Positions 13,401 to 28,400 of a stretch of DNA of 64,000 nucleotides are shown in pieces. Numbering within the stretch: the first letter of the stretch is position 1; each line of letters opens with the position of its first letter. The stretch covers positions 15,312,587 to 15,376,586 of the forward strand of contig NC_071333.1 of NCBI RefSeq assembly GCF_010183535.1. Direction: 5' to 3'. The notes below the pieces were generated by a model. That model ran no database searches. It had not been told where the DNA came from and saw only the letters and a program-made list of their open reading frames with translations. This DNA comes from Caenorhabditis remanei (lineage: Eukaryota; Nematoda; Chromadorea; Rhabditida; Rhabditidae). The translations under genes were made by a program, and so were the position numbers.

Positions 13401-16400
13401 CAGAAGTCACGGACAACTTGGCATAGAGCAACAAAAAAGTTTGAGAGAAAGTCATGCGTAAAGTATTTCTCCGTCATCATAATCAGTTAAATAGAATCAA
13501 CATGCAGTCGTTAGTTGCTCTTCAGCTTTTTACGGTAAGAAAGTGAGTTTCGGAAGAGTTTTTCACATGGAACATAACACTGGGGGATCTGGAAGAGAAT
13601 ATGGGGGATAAATGATGGAGCAGAGCAAATGAAAGAGTACAAAAAGAGTCCGAAATGACACAGAGGAAAAAAATAATTGTATAAACGGGGGAGGGAACGA
13701 ATATTCGGATCGATCTGGATTTGACTCGAAACGTTAAATATAGAAGTGTAAACGGACGACATAACAGGCGACTAAACGGTGTAATCGGTGTCTAGCGAGT
13801 TTGTTTGATTTCAGATTTCATAATACAGAAAATAGTTTTTTTTCTGTGTTCATGCCAGACCTGCGGAGTCCTGTGATGAACTGTAGAAGTCACGGCGAAG
13901 CTTGTCATTCTTGGCACGAGTGTAACGGCTTCTGCAAAACAGTTTCTATTAGATTTCCAGTTATGCGCTTTCAAAAATCTTACCCTCTGGATCCATTTCT
14001 GTTCAAATCATTTGGATTGTACATACGATCTCTAACATTCTCATCATTATCCAAATATCCAATGGCACTTTGACTTGATGGATATGGCACGTCTTCCACC
14101 CAGATATTACGGTCAACACGCTCGATGACTTGTCTCTCGACTTTCGTGGTAACCTCTGGCTCGCGAGTTGTAGTATAATACATTGGCTGAGTGAGCTTGG
14201 CAAGGGTCTCACTGCTCAAGAGATGATGCTTCTTTTTATTCATGGCCTCCTTCTCTGCCAGGAGTCGTCTCTTCTCAGATTCAAACTTCTCCTTCTCGGA
14301 TCTCTCGCGAACCAAGAAATCCAATTTATCACGAGATCTTCTGTCATCGAGACGGCGGTTGGCCTCACGTTCAGCTGCTTCTTTACGCTCGTTTTCGCGG
14401 ATTTGTTGGTTACGACGTTCACGATCACGGAGATCGGCGAGTTGAGCTTCTTCGGTGGCACGCTCACGATCACGACGATCCTTCTCACGCATCTCCAATT
14501 CGGAAAGCTCACGAGCTCTGCGATCCAGCTCATCGCGCTCAAGTTGACGCTGGTTTTCAGCATTACGTTGTGCTTGGCGAGCAGCCGCGGCTCTTTGCAG
14601 ATCATTGAGACGAGCGATTTCCTCCTCTTCTTCTTGTCTGAAAGTTATATTCATTTGAGATGTACATTGCACGGAAACTATGGTTACCTTCTCTTGCGCT
14701 CTCTTTCAGCAGCATTACGGCGCTCTTGTTCTCTTCTCTCTCTTTCACGACGCTCTTCTTCTTCACGGAGACGCTCACGTTCCAACTCATCAAGACGATC
14801 ACGCTCACGAGCTTCCTTCTTTCTTTTGGCAGCCTCAATGAGCTCGATTTCACGGCGTTCCTCCTCTTTTCTGAAATTCAAACATGACATACTGTACATT
14901 TCTTATGCAACTCACCTTTCACGCTCTCTTCTATCAGCATCTGCTCTCTCCATATCAATTCTCTGTTGTTCGAGACGAATTCTCTCCAAACGCTCTTGCT
15001 CCTCACGTTCTTGACGTCTACGGAGTAGCTCACGTTCCTGTGCTTGTCTCTGAACATCTGCTACCAATTCGGCTTCACGACGTTCATCCTCACGACGGCG
15101 CATCTCACGAGCTTCGTCTTCGAGACGTTGACGTTCACGATCTTCAGCTTCACGACGTTGAATCTCAAGTTCCTGACGCTCTCGAAGTTCCAGCTCGCGA
15201 CGTTCGCGCTCAATTCTCTCCAACTCCAAACGTTCTGCCAAAAGACGGTCCTCCTCTTCTTTTGCCTTCTCGCGTTCACGGCGTTCTCGTTCGATTCTCT
15301 CTTTTTTGATTCTCTCGATACGCTCGATCTCGATTCGTTCACGCTCGATTCTCTCCCGCTCGATTCTCTCCTTCTCGAGTCTTTCCTTCTCACGACGTTC
15401 TGCTTCGAGACGTTCTTTCTCCAAACGCTCTTTCTCTCTTTGAAGGCGTTCCATTGTTTTTCTTTCTTGTTCTGCCTTCTCACGTTCAAGTCTCTCCTTT
15501 TCAAGAGCACGACGACGTGCAAGGTCTGCTTCTTCTGCTGACAGACGTTGATTCTCAAGACGTTCCCATTCATCGCGTCTTAGCATTTCTTGCTGTTGAC
15601 GTTGCAGACGTTCCTTCTCAAGGCGGTCCTTATCGGCACGTTCTCTCTCAGCAAGAGCTCTTTCCGATAGACTCTGATGCTCACGGAGACGTTGCATTTC
15701 TTCACGAGTTCTCTGTTCCAAAAGTCTACGAGCTTCCTCTTCGCGTGCACGACGATCCAATTCTTCTTGTTGACGGCGAGTCTGGTCCTCTCTGATACGT
15801 CTCTCCTCTTCCTCAATATCACGATGATAGGTGACCTGAAAACCAAAGCAATATAATTATACGACCGTCCCTCCTTCGTTATCATTATCTTATCAGATGG
15901 TACATCTTTTTCTGCCTAACCTTATAATCAACAGTCTTCTCTTCACGAGTTCTGCCGTCACCGCTGGTGGTCGTTGTGGTATACGGAAGATATCTTTCCA
16001 ATGGTGATGTTGGTCTTCCAAGAGGTGTCTGAAACTGATTATTGGAGTTTTGAAAAAAATAGAGGAGATGAGTCAGAAGCAAATATTTGTTTCGAAATAG
16101 TACTATTACTCTTTTTTTCTATTGCTCGCGATGTTAGCGCACAAAGCAGAAAAAAGATAAAACAACTGACTGGAACAAATCAATACGCGCTCTGACTAAG
16201 TCTGACTTGAGAAAAGAAGCTATTCTTTCATGTAAAAAAATGAAAAAGCAAGGGTGGAAAAAAACAAGCGTATTTTATTGATTTCAATAAAAGACAACGC
16301 ATTCTGTAATAAAAAGACCAGTCTTTCTTTTCCATTTTTCAGACAGATAGAGGACCAATGGATAACTTTCTCCACGTCATGTGATGAGATGCGCGAAATG

Positions 16401-19400
16401 TTTCATTTAGTAAACAATATCAAATTTTTTCTTTACTATTCCTTAGAGTTCAATGAGCAGCGCATTTTTTGTCAATGTATATTAAAAATTTAAAATGTTC
16501 ACCTGTGACAAAGCCTCTGTGCTTCTTGTAATAATTGTTCTCGTCATGACTTCTCGTCGGTAGTATTCGTCCTGAAAATGAATGAAGAATGAGGTGAAAT
16601 GGAAAAATGAAGACAGAGGTAATGTGAGTATGTACACAAGTTTTTATGATATGGGCAGGCAACAAATACTGTGTGCGCAGTGTCATGTGCACAATTGAGC
16701 TATGGAGCCGAAACGAAAAAAGAAACGTTCTTTTCAATTGTGTTCGGTGTTGGGAACCTGGTTTCCGTTTTTTTCGTTCAAAATGTTCTCAAATTGAGGA
16801 ATTTGGAATAGGAAATGAGAATCAGCATCATCAAAATGAAAATAGATGAATGAAAAAAAAGTAATCATTGTGTGTTGTTTGTATGTCAAAAAAATGTCAA
16901 GAGGTCTGGTGACCACCGTTTGGGAGGGAAATGAGGAGAATGATGTGTTGTCTTACAGTTTGTTGGTGTCTCTGTTAGATGCGAAAACTAGATTGCTACC
17001 AGGTTTTTGAAGGCAGCCGAAGGTAAACTTTGTAGAGAAAAACTTCTTCACCAGTACTTGTTAGTACACACAGACTCTCTAGGAGTATGTGTTAAGGAAA
17101 AGCCGCAAGAAAGTCTATTTCGTAGCTTGTAAACTGTGTGCAAAACTACCGAAAAGCCAGACATTTAGTTAAAGTCCTTACCGATGGCGTCTCGACATGA
17201 TGATAAGTGGTAGTCGTGGTTGGCATCATACGATAGTCGAAAACACTGCTGTGCGATGGTGCCGTCGATGGTGCACGGTGCACCGGAATCTCGCGAACAG
17301 TGGAACGAGACGTCGCGTGTTCGGAGAGTAGATCTTCACGGGATGAGCTGATCGACTGAAAAATTAGATTATAGATGGTTTGGATAGTCTTATAAAAAAT
17401 GCATGTCCATAATTTATACATAAAGAAAAAACTTTTAGAAAATTGAGGAAAGTTAGAAACATCGTCTGCCGACCGAGAAATAGAATTTGCCACAAAATAA
17501 TTAGAAGACTAAACGGAAATAATCGTTGAACTGGAAATTAAACGCGAAAAACTGGGTTGGGTCGGTTTGATCACAGAATGGGTTTATGACGCTGGTGTAT
17601 TGTATCATTAATGAACTTTTAATTATATTACCGGGTGTTGCACTCTTACTGCCGACATAGTGGAGAGAATCTAAAGACAAAACGGTGCAGTGGCAGCGGA
17701 AAAAGAGTAGGCTCTACGGAAAATGAGATAAGTATTGTTAAGCCGGCAGTGTGTCCATCTCCGGTCCAGTTGGTTGATAATAACAAGGTGTTGAGACGAG
17801 GGACGAGCAAAAAGTAAACACGATGTTGCCAGCTGGGCTAGACCGTCTTTTTATTTACCTCCTACGTCGCAGATTTAATTTTTGGAATGTTTTCTTTTCT
17901 TTGTGATGAAAACACAACAGGAACCACGGAAAAAAGAGATTTTTTGGGGAAAAAAATGGTCTTGAAAACTGGACACACGTACGTTCACTGAATGTATACA
18001 CTATTACTAGTTCTCAATTCATTCGTTTTTCTTATTGCTATGAGGAGCGAAGAGCGCTGCTGCAGCGGTCACTTTTTCTTTTTGGTTTAGTCCGTGTATC
18101 GCGGATGTAACGGATCTTGTTTTATGGGAAGTCGTTTTGGGAGAAACGATTTATGTCAAAGAAGAGTGAATAGGGGGGAGAAGTGGAAGACGGATTATTT
18201 TTAAGACAAGGAAAGCGAGACGATGGTCGGAAACTGAATGGGGAGTGATCATAAAATTTTTAGATTATTGCTTTTCAAGCAAAAATATTGTCCCAATCAT
18301 TTACAAGATTGAGATTGGAAGCAGGGACAATACTAAGTTGGCCTGACCACTAAGATGATACGTTTCCACAAAAATTGTAAAACAAATTCGGGAACTCGCG
18401 ACTTTTGAATTAGGAGAAGAAATGTGAGATTCTCAAGGGTTCCAAAAACGTTGTGATGGCCGACCTTGACGTCCCATCGTATACAACTGGCGTTCGGCTA
18501 GCGCCTATACTAGTAGTGCCTAGAGGTGCGGAGGTATTATTGTTGAAGTAAAGGAGAAACAGAGAGAAAAGTGGACGAGGGCAAACGGGGCAGAACATTC
18601 CGCGCGGAGCGCGACGGACACGACAGTCTGTCCGAAGAGGGCGCGCACTAACTAACCTATGCAATTATGCACAAGATACATGCATTGTAAGAGGAACTGA
18701 ATGTGAGTGGAGAGAATGAGACAGAGAGCGCCACCGGGAGAGCGGGAACGGTCAGCGGGAGGGCTTGGTAGGAAAAGACAGAAAAGAGAAATGAGTGCGC
18801 GAAAACAAGAAGGTGAGTAAATAAAATGGAAATATGGACCGGGTAGGGAAGGGCAAGTTCCAAGTTGATGGTCGGGTCTTGATAGTGATTAGGGAATTTA
18901 ATGAGTTCTAAAATCTATTTGCGTTCGGTCAGATGAAAAGAGACATCTATTTTTTTGGTAAATTATTACACTTGGTATATGCGGAGAAAACTAAATAAAG
19001 GAAATTACATCGAAGCATGCATTTCATTTCCTTCCCTCTCATTCATAGCTTAGAAACACTGATCCTCTCTAAAGCGGATCAACATGAAATTCTTTGCGCT
19101 CTAAACATCTTTTCTAAGGTTCTCATAATACATTAGAGTATTGTTTCTTCTACCTTTCGTCCGCCCTTTGGAGCAGGTGGTGGTTCATTTTCAAACAAAA
19201 GAGTGGGGTAGTTGGGTCAATTGAGCACACATAAAGGCAAAGGTTTTGAAGCTGGCTCGAAAGCCCCAACGAGCGAAAATTGCCGACAATTCATCATAAT
19301 ATCGATGTATTCTGTCGGGGAGAGGAGAAAAGAACACTAAAATTGGGTTTGACTAGTTGCATATGAAAAAAAAATTGAATAGCCTTATGATTACAGTAAG

Positions 19401-22400
19401 CAATTTCTCAGATGTATGAAATTACACTTTTAATATTTTCCCAGGAAAAAAAGTTGCAAAAATATGATATGAAAGTTTCGATTTCAATCTTTCAATTTCG
19501 TTTCGTTTCGATTTCGATATTCATGTGAAAATGAAAATAAAAACGTTGCCAACCAACAAACAACACTGTGGAAGGGGTGCGCCTTTCGGGCAATGATGAA
19601 CAAAGCGTTTATCCGACCTATGCGGGAAAAATATTAAGCCTCCCAACCTCTCTCTACACTTTTTGACTATCGCAGACCACCAACCACACTTGTTTCCAAT
19701 TTCTCCGCTTTTTTCCCCTCTCTAAATTGATAAATACTGAAAAAAACCAAATAAATTTAAATAAATCTGTAAAATGCCAAATAAATTTGCTGGTAAACCT
19801 ATTATGACACTATTACGAGCCGTTTTCTTCAGTTCGGTTTTTGTTGGAAACTCTTTATTTTGTGTAGGTAAAGGGGGTCTCTTTCCGTAGGAATGGAATG
19901 GAACAGTGTGTGTTGTGTTTCAAGTGAATTGGGATTCCCTCTTCCGAAAAATCCGAAGATGCCATTGGAGAAGAAATAGTGGAAAAACAAAAACGCAAAA
20001 TAAGCACACAAAACGAATCGATGTGTGATCAGATCAAATCGCAAAAGCATCTCCAAACAGAACGCTACGGGTGGTCGTAAGATCCAACGATCCGGCCAAC
20101 TGTATGTAATGTACACATTGAGAAAGTTTGGTGGGTGCAAAAGAGCTAGTGAGAACAGGGAGAGAGCGAAGAAAACGCATCGGAAGAGAGAAACCAAATA
20201 TGCAAATATTTTGAGAATACAGAATACTCTCTCGAGTGCGAAACGGGAACGATGCTTCTTCATTTCTCTTTCTCTCCACTGCAGCTACGTCAATGTTTGA
20301 CTTTTACATGACACCTGGTAGCGGTAGTAGCGGAACTGTACTACTAAACTTGATAATAGTCAAAACATGATATGATTTTTCGAAAAATGCTTTTGAAAAT
20401 TTAGACCGCCTCTCTAAATTTTTAGATTTTTATCAAACTTACTTTTGGAATGGAAGAGGTGTGATGCTGTTGATAGCTGACTGCCGTTGACGATGACTGA
20501 ATTGGGATCGGTGGTGGTGGAGGCGGCGCAAGATCACTTGGAACACCACTCATTGAAGAAGCTGAAAAAGTAAATAGTTGAAATTGGATTGAATGCAATT
20601 TGATCGGCAACTTTTTAGATTCTAAGAGAAAAAAACAAAACTGCGACTTCTTTCACCCATCAGACAACAATGGTAATTGGTTCGTCCCGAAAATCGCTAC
20701 ACTTTCGGTTTTGTTGGTTCTGGTCACTAGATACAAGGAATTCAGTTAGAAAAAAAAACTACTTTGTAACACTATACCTATTCTGAGGTTCACAAATGTG
20801 AAATGTAGTTTCTCGGGTAAGAATCACCTACTGGAAAAGGAAATGGAAAAATGAAAAAGGAAAAAGAAAAAAGGAGTAGAAATAGAAAATTGCCTCAAAT
20901 CAGTAGTAAGATTCCGGTTCTGTTTTCAACGAAAAAGTGCAGAAGTTGTAAGAAAGAATCGAACAAAAATATAATAATGATGAAGAGGGAAAGATGAAGC
21001 TGGACCGGTCGCGCCTCAGAGACGAACGGAATAATAATAGGTAACCCAATGATGGAAAATCGAGATGTAACCAAATATCAAAGAGCGCAAGCTGTCCTTT
21101 CTACGTATCGGCTCAGAAATATTGTTTGTCTTTCACAATTTCCCTGTGAAAGGGGAAAAGGTGATACTTTTTTTATTGAGGTCAACTGTTCTATTTTTTG
21201 CTGTTTTTGGTTGGGAGCGAAAAATACGTGTAATAAGGAAAAAACGATATTTTTTAAGTACCAGTTTTCTGGCAATTCTTATTTGCTATTCAGAAAAAAA
21301 ACCATTCACGCCTTATTTGACGAAAGATAGTACAAGTTGAAGGTAACACAACTGCCATTCCCACTAAACCAATTTTCAGAAAACAAATTGGTTAGGTAAC
21401 TGTTTTCTAGAAACATTGAAGCTGCGATCGAAAAAAAAGTGGAAATTGAGACTGATGGCATCTAAGTCTCCTGTTGATTAAACTTGTGAGCTTTTAGAGT
21501 CCAAACCAAAGCGAAAATGTGGTACATGAAACCTCACAACAAAACCAACATGAAATCTGATGCCACCAGAAGCCAGTGAGACCTCTCAATGTTGACTACA
21601 TAATGATCGGTAATAACACAGTAAACAGAAGCACCTAATACCCTGAGACCCCTCGTCTAATTATGAGGGAACAAATCGTTTGTTGCAAAAAGGCGAAACG
21701 GATGAGATATGCTATGTCGGCTGTCGGCAATTCGCAGGTATGCGGATTTCATGGAGGAAAGGTATCGTCGCCCAACAACGTCTTATCGAACGGTCAAATC
21801 GTTTGGATGAAGGTCGATCCTCCTTTTTCCCTCTTATTTTCCTTTGTTTGGTACTCCCCTCCTATTTCATCCACCTTTCATTTCAACATCTTCCATATAG
21901 AACAAGAAAACGGGCAACGATTCTTCACCGTTTTCAAGTGACCAATGAGTGGATTGAAGGATTTGTAAAATAGCGAAATGGAATTGAAGAATTCCGAGTT
22001 TTTTCCTAGATATCGATCATAGAAGCTTGAAAAATTGAGATATTTTCTAAAAATTACCTGCGTAGGATGGAGCAGTGTAAGACGAAGTTGTAGTTTTCTG
22101 TGAAAGAATACTTGGAAGTGGTTGAGCTCCGGACAACGATGAGACTGGAATCTTCGGAGCAGTAGTCACCGAAGGATCGTTCCAAGCCTTTGGTATGTAA
22201 TGTGTGGTAGTGGTAGTTGTTGTGTTCCCAATAACTTCAGTGGAACTCAATGGAGGTGGTGGCGGTGGAGGAGCCGATGGATGGAGAATAACCGATGTTG
22301 GTGGAGGTGGAAGGTCTAATGGTGATATTGGTCGACCACTCGTTGTATCCATTTCGTCCTTGGTTCTGTAAAGACAATTTGCATTTGTGTGATGTTTTTT

Positions 22401-25400
22401 TTTGTTAGTTTGAGAAATCGAAAAAAACGATGGTTGGAGGATGTGCGCGCGAAGAGGTGAGAGAAGATGAGAGGGCATGGGAACGATGGGATTAATGACC
22501 CGAAAATTTGCTTATGATGCGTTTTTTAAAAACTTTTTTAAACAGAGATTTCTTTCTGGTTTGATGGGAAATTTGATTGTTTGATACGTTGGAATTATAC
22601 AATTGAAAAAACGAGAGGAAACTAATATTCTTCTTGGTAAAGTTTTTATTTTTACACTATTTCAATAAAACTATGAAATTTTCCAAGACCTCCATGATTT
22701 TAGACAAATTTTAAATCAATAACTCTAATGTGTACAAAACGAGAAGCGCATTAGGCAAAAACGCGCGAAAGGAATGTCGAGAGCAGCACGGCGGCAAATT
22801 TCTGGCATGAGTCCTATATTTGAAAAATGACTAATCGGAAAAGAGGGAAAAGAACTGAAATAGTCTTGAATCATCTTTTTTTCTGGAAGTTGGTACGAAA
22901 CTAACCGTGTGGAACGTTTGGAATGAAATTGTACATTTTTGAAGAGAAAACTATTTTTGTTGAGGAAGGGATGAGTCATTTGAACGAATTTTCAGACAGA
23001 AAGTTACTTACTTTTGCATCAACACAGTTTCATCAGTTGGATTAGAGGCAAACGACTCGTTTAGCAAATCTTGCTCGTCTCGGTTAGCGTCGAAAGTGAT
23101 GGAAGCGGAGCGGAGTGATAAATTGTCGTCCCTGTAAAAATCAATATTTATTGGTTCGCATACATTTTTGCAGTTTGGTTTTATTTTTAATATTCCTTAC
23201 AGAGGCCTTCGAAATAAGTACGTGGAGAGAGGAGAGTAACTCATTGATAATTATTTAGAATGACTGAAGAAACTGAAGAAACCTAGGGACTAACAAGAAG
23301 AGAAAGAGAAAGAAAAGGGTTAGAGAGCATCATGACCTTATCAGTAAAAAGAGAGGGAATCAATGATAGGTGTGTATTTGTATACGTCTCAGAGACACAA
23401 CCAATGGTATTGAAATGTTTGTGTTGTATGTGTGAGGTAAGAAGAGGGGGAGAGCATCCAAATGTTTGTCCTTTTTGGTGTGAATGTGATGACGACGGTG
23501 TTGATGCGAAAAGATGCGCGCGCTGCACCGTCGGGACTTTTTGAAGTTTGATTGGAATTGTATTGGTCAGAAAAAAATGGATGTATACATCATTGTGGTT
23601 GAAAAGAATCGTTCTCTATTCAGGAGGGAATATCACAATGGAAAACTTGACTTGTGAAAAAAAAACAAAATCATAGATAACTATGTATATATAAATTAGA
23701 ACTATACTACTAATGGTAATCGGATAAAAACTATTTTGAAGAAATAATCATTTGATCTATTTTTAGAATAAAATTTTAATTTCCGATTGAAAATGAATTT
23801 TGCTTATCAACAAAAAACGAGAGCAGCTCATCTTATCGTACTTTTCAACTTTAATTCTCTATTCCTTAATTCTCTATTGCAAAACAATTTTTGACATTTT
23901 TAGATGGAAAAAGACTCGGAACTAGATTAATTAATGCAAAAATGTGATATAATCAAGCGAGAGTGTGAAGCCTTAGAATAAACATGTACACATTCGAAAG
24001 ATATCATAGAAATATCAAAAATCCTGTTAGTTTTGATAACAAAGATGACAAGAATGGATAGAAATAACAATGGGCATCATAAAATTCTAATGACTCCTTC
24101 TCGTGTATTCATTTTTATTTCTAATCTCTCGATTTGGCACCCCGCTGCTACCGATCCCAACATTTTTCTCATATTCATACATTCCGATCGTTGTCATCAT
24201 ATTCCCGAAGCTAGGGGGAAATTCTTCCAACGACATGGACAATTTGCTATGATTTATTTGTCAAACCTATTCAACCACTTGTCGAATCAAGAAGGGAGTA
24301 TCGAAATCTATTTGTTGAAGGGTGCAAACTTGACAAGTGGCAATATGTTAGATGGAAATAGATAGCAGGAGTTAGAATAAACATTTTACACTAAACTCAC
24401 AGACTTTTTTTTGTTTTTCATCTGGAACGAGTTTTGTTTCAAAAATGGAACTCGGAATGTGTTTAATTTTGTAAAAGAATTTGAAAGCAATCTCCTAAAA
24501 AAGAAACCCTTCTCAAAATGAGTAAAAGAAACAAAAGACATGGCCGAAACCGGTTGGGGCGATGTCCAAAATGGCGAATCAGAATTGAGATCGAACGAAA
24601 AAATCAGACAACAAATTTCGACGACCTCGGGTGTTGACCAGTCAAATGAAAGTAGATTGCAGGTAGATTGAGAGTGCCTCACTTTCAATTTTCATTTTGA
24701 ATTTCCACCAAAACATTTTTGGGAAATTTCGGAAATGAAATTGGTCAGTTAGTCAGAGTCAGATGAGGGGGGATGGATGAATGAAAACAACAAAAAACAG
24801 CGAAAGGACAGTTAAAAAAGGTACTCACATGGTCACTGTTTTGCGGCGCTCCTCGTTGAAAACCAGTTCTTCCTCTTGGTCACGATCGGCGTCGGCGAGC
24901 TGCAAGAGAATCAGTTTAGAGGTGTTATAATGGGGTCAAATTGAGAATTTGAACTTGATTGGGTGTTATTTCAACTTTTACACTATCTCATCTCTCCACC
25001 CAAACTTTTTATCTTTCATCTTTCATCTCTCACTATTTGTTACAACACTTCCGTTGTTGCTAAAAACGACAAAGTCATCGAGTGGATCGTTATCTAGTTC
25101 AGCGCTACTGCAACAAAATAAAAATAAAAACTTTTTGAGTTTTTCTATGTCTCCAATATATTTGAGGAATATCCACTAAAAACAAACCACAATGAATCCT
25201 GTCATTTTTTGAGTATGAATTTCTGAAGTAGACGGGTCAAATGGTATCATTTTAGAATGATCTGATACCCTGATACCTGAATTTTTCACGTATTTCCGTA
25301 AAGAAAGTAAGTATACAGAAGGCGTTGACGGAGAAGTAGAAACGGATGAAATGTGATGAGTCATCTATTCAGAAGGCGTGCAATAACAAAAGGTACAAAA

Positions 25401-28400
25401 TGGCGAACGAGGAGGGAATGAAGTTTTGTAATGAAATTTTTGCAAAATGAAAATTTTGGAACGCTTATTTCCCAGGGGATGAATTCCCATTTTTTTGAAA
25501 ATCGCTTAAAAGCTAGTTCCTAGGAGAATTGGGGCTAATTCTTCGAATTTGATGTTCTGTGAGATATTACGAAACGGAAAATTGAATTTTTTCAATGCGT
25601 TAAAATTAATTGTAGTCGTTTTTGTCTTTTACAGATGATAACAGTTATGTAATCAAATTTATAATCTCAATCAAACTATGAAACCACTCAAAAAAGTCGC
25701 GCTGAACACAATAGAAAAGGATCAAATATTTGATGTGGAGCCTGCCAAGACGACCAATGAAATGATGCTAACTGAGGTCGCCTCTAATGATTTCTGGTGT
25801 TTTTTCCTTCCAAACTATTAAATGCACTATTCATCACACTTTTTAGAGAGGGGGGAACACCGAGAGGAATGAACAATAGAGAATAACGGAGCGAAGCGAA
25901 GGGACGCAATGGTGGGAACCATCTTGGTCGATTTGCATAACTGTTCGTGACTAAACAATATAATCATCATCCATATCGACCATTGATTTTTTTTGAGAGC
26001 GATGTGGATGATTGATGAAGAATCGTTTAGAAATAAGTAAAGAATGAACAAGAAACCAAAAGATAGAGTTACAAAATGTAGAAATGATGTGGAAAAAGGG
26101 AAAAACACCATTCGCAACGCTCATATATTTTTTATATTTATTCCTCCGTTCTCTTTTCCGTTGCACGATGCATCTCCTTCCTCCCGCCGAAAAAAGCAAA
26201 AAAGGCATCAAGTACATACGTGTAACTGGTATGACGACATTGATACAAGTGAAAGTAAAGAGTAGGTTGTAGATGAGGACCGCTCGGATAAAAAAGAACG
26301 GAAAAAACGGTGTACATTGACTACCTAGCGTTGGTTATAATTGTTCGTTGACGTTCCGATGTAATATAATACTTTTTTGGGTTTCAAATGAGATTTTTGT
26401 TGAGATAAAGTTTAATTGTTGTATTGTTTTAAAGTTGTATGCATTTGAAGACAGGGACACAATAAACTAGTCACATATACATATTTCAGAGCTAAATTCG
26501 AAAAAAGTAGTTTCAAAATGGTTTCTAAGACAACAGCGTCCTTTTGAGAAATAGTGAACATGTGTTCGTTTCAAAGGAGACTCTGAGGGACTACGACTAA
26601 TGAGAATCCAAGCAACAACGATATTTGATACAACGCCACTAACCTTATGATCTTCCGCTTCACTGTGTGACATTGGAATAGTAACCAACTCCGCTTTTTG
26701 GGGCTCTTCGATTAGCTCTTGAACAACTTGAATGATTTCCAATGGATCTGCTAGAGGGGCTGTTGGCGCAATTGGCGCTGTTGGAGACGGAACCCTCTCG
26801 TCTTCCGATTCCGCTGGAACTTGAGCATAATCTGGCTCCTCCACATCTTTCTTATCACCTGCATCTTCATCCTTGGCTTCAGTGACAATCACAGTTGTTT
26901 CTTTCTTCTCGACAACCTCACTTGGTCCAGTGGCATCAATGATCTCCTCTGCCTTCTCCAGTGTTGTTGTTGTATTCATCTGAATAATAGTAGCAATGAG
27001 TGGTTTCTCGTGCTCGACTTGATCGACAAGCTCAGCAACCAATAGTTGGATTTCATCGCTGACACCACTTTTCTGGCTCATTTTTCTTTTTTCACCAGGC
27101 TCAGATAGTCAGAAACAGTGAAAGTGTCAATAGAAAATAGTTAGGAGCACACACACACGTGAGACTTTGGAAGAAGCTTGTAAGGTGTAGGGGCGAAAGG
27201 GTGTGTGTATATAGAGTAAACAGGAGGAGCGGATAGGCTCGCCTTGCCCCCCACCGTTTTGTGTATTTGACAATAATTTTTGGAGCAACTCTACCCCTCA
27301 CTGGAAGATTTCTACACACTTGAGTTTGTTCCGATGGACTGTTGTCCTCAATCTTTGTCTGAGTTTCTTGAAAAACTATTATCTTTTTCAAAAAGTCTTG
27401 CCATGAGGCTGTTAAAGTGAACACGCACTATCCAAAGTGAAATTCAAACGATTTCTCAAGGAAAATACGCATGGAATTTGTTCGAGAAAGACAGTTGATT
27501 TATGGTTACTCTACAATTGTTCAGTTTGTTCTCTTTCCGGAATTCCGGATCCTCTTTTCTCACTTGTTGCGACAAGAGGCGGCAAAAAAGAAAAGAGCAA
27601 GCCATTTTTTTGTAATACTGAACAAGTGGGTGTGTGGTCACTCTCGCTTCTCTAGACTCTTCTCCCTAATTTTTTCCGGCTGCCTACATGTACGCTTTGT
27701 GGGGGTAAGACTTTCGTGCGGTTCCATGGTGTAGCGGTTAGCACTCAGGACTTTGAATCCTGCGACCCGAGTTCAAATCTCGGTGGAACCTATCGTTTTT
27801 TTGAGCTTTTGAATATTACTGGGGAAGACGATAATCACTGTTTTGTTTGAAATTTCATCTATTCTCAAAAATCGTATACATTTGACCAAAAACTAGCACC
27901 AAGGGACTAGTCTCAAAAGCAAGAATGACACTTCTCGTTTTTACCGCATTTTGTTCCAATTTTCAAGCAAAATTTTTGATAAAAACAAAAAAACGATAGG
28001 TTCCACCGAGATTTGAACTCGGGTCGCAGGATTCAAAGTCCTGAGTGCTAACCGCTACACCATGGAACCGCACATCTGCCGCATGCCAGTTTCAGGTTTT
28101 ATGTTTGCGACAGAGGATCGACTGTCAATCGCCGATGATAATCCTTTACATGAATGTCCGCGCCAGGTGTAAAGCTTCAAACAAGGAACTAATGTCAATT
28201 TGTCGCAAACATAAAACCTAAAACTGGCATGCGGCTGATGTGCGGTTCCATGGTGTAGCGGTTAGCACTCAGGACTTTGAATCCTGCGACCCGAGTTCAA
28301 ATCTCGGTGGAACCTATCGTTTTTGAAACGGTTTTATCTTTTTTCCTGACTTTTTAAACGTTTTCTTACTTTCACTCTCACATTCTAGACAACTCGATAA

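Noticed and set aside
14130..15014. Long plus-strand open frame (294 codons) and others to 15795
   Set aside because: They are antisense shadows of the Glu/Arg-rich ajm-1 coiled-coil exons; composition (Ser/Arg/Leu runs) follows from the complementary codons.
18410..18863. Minus-strand frames suggesting another ajm-1 first exon
   Set aside because: The ATG before the donor-like GTTAGT runs into a stop within a few codons, so no in-frame splice is possible.
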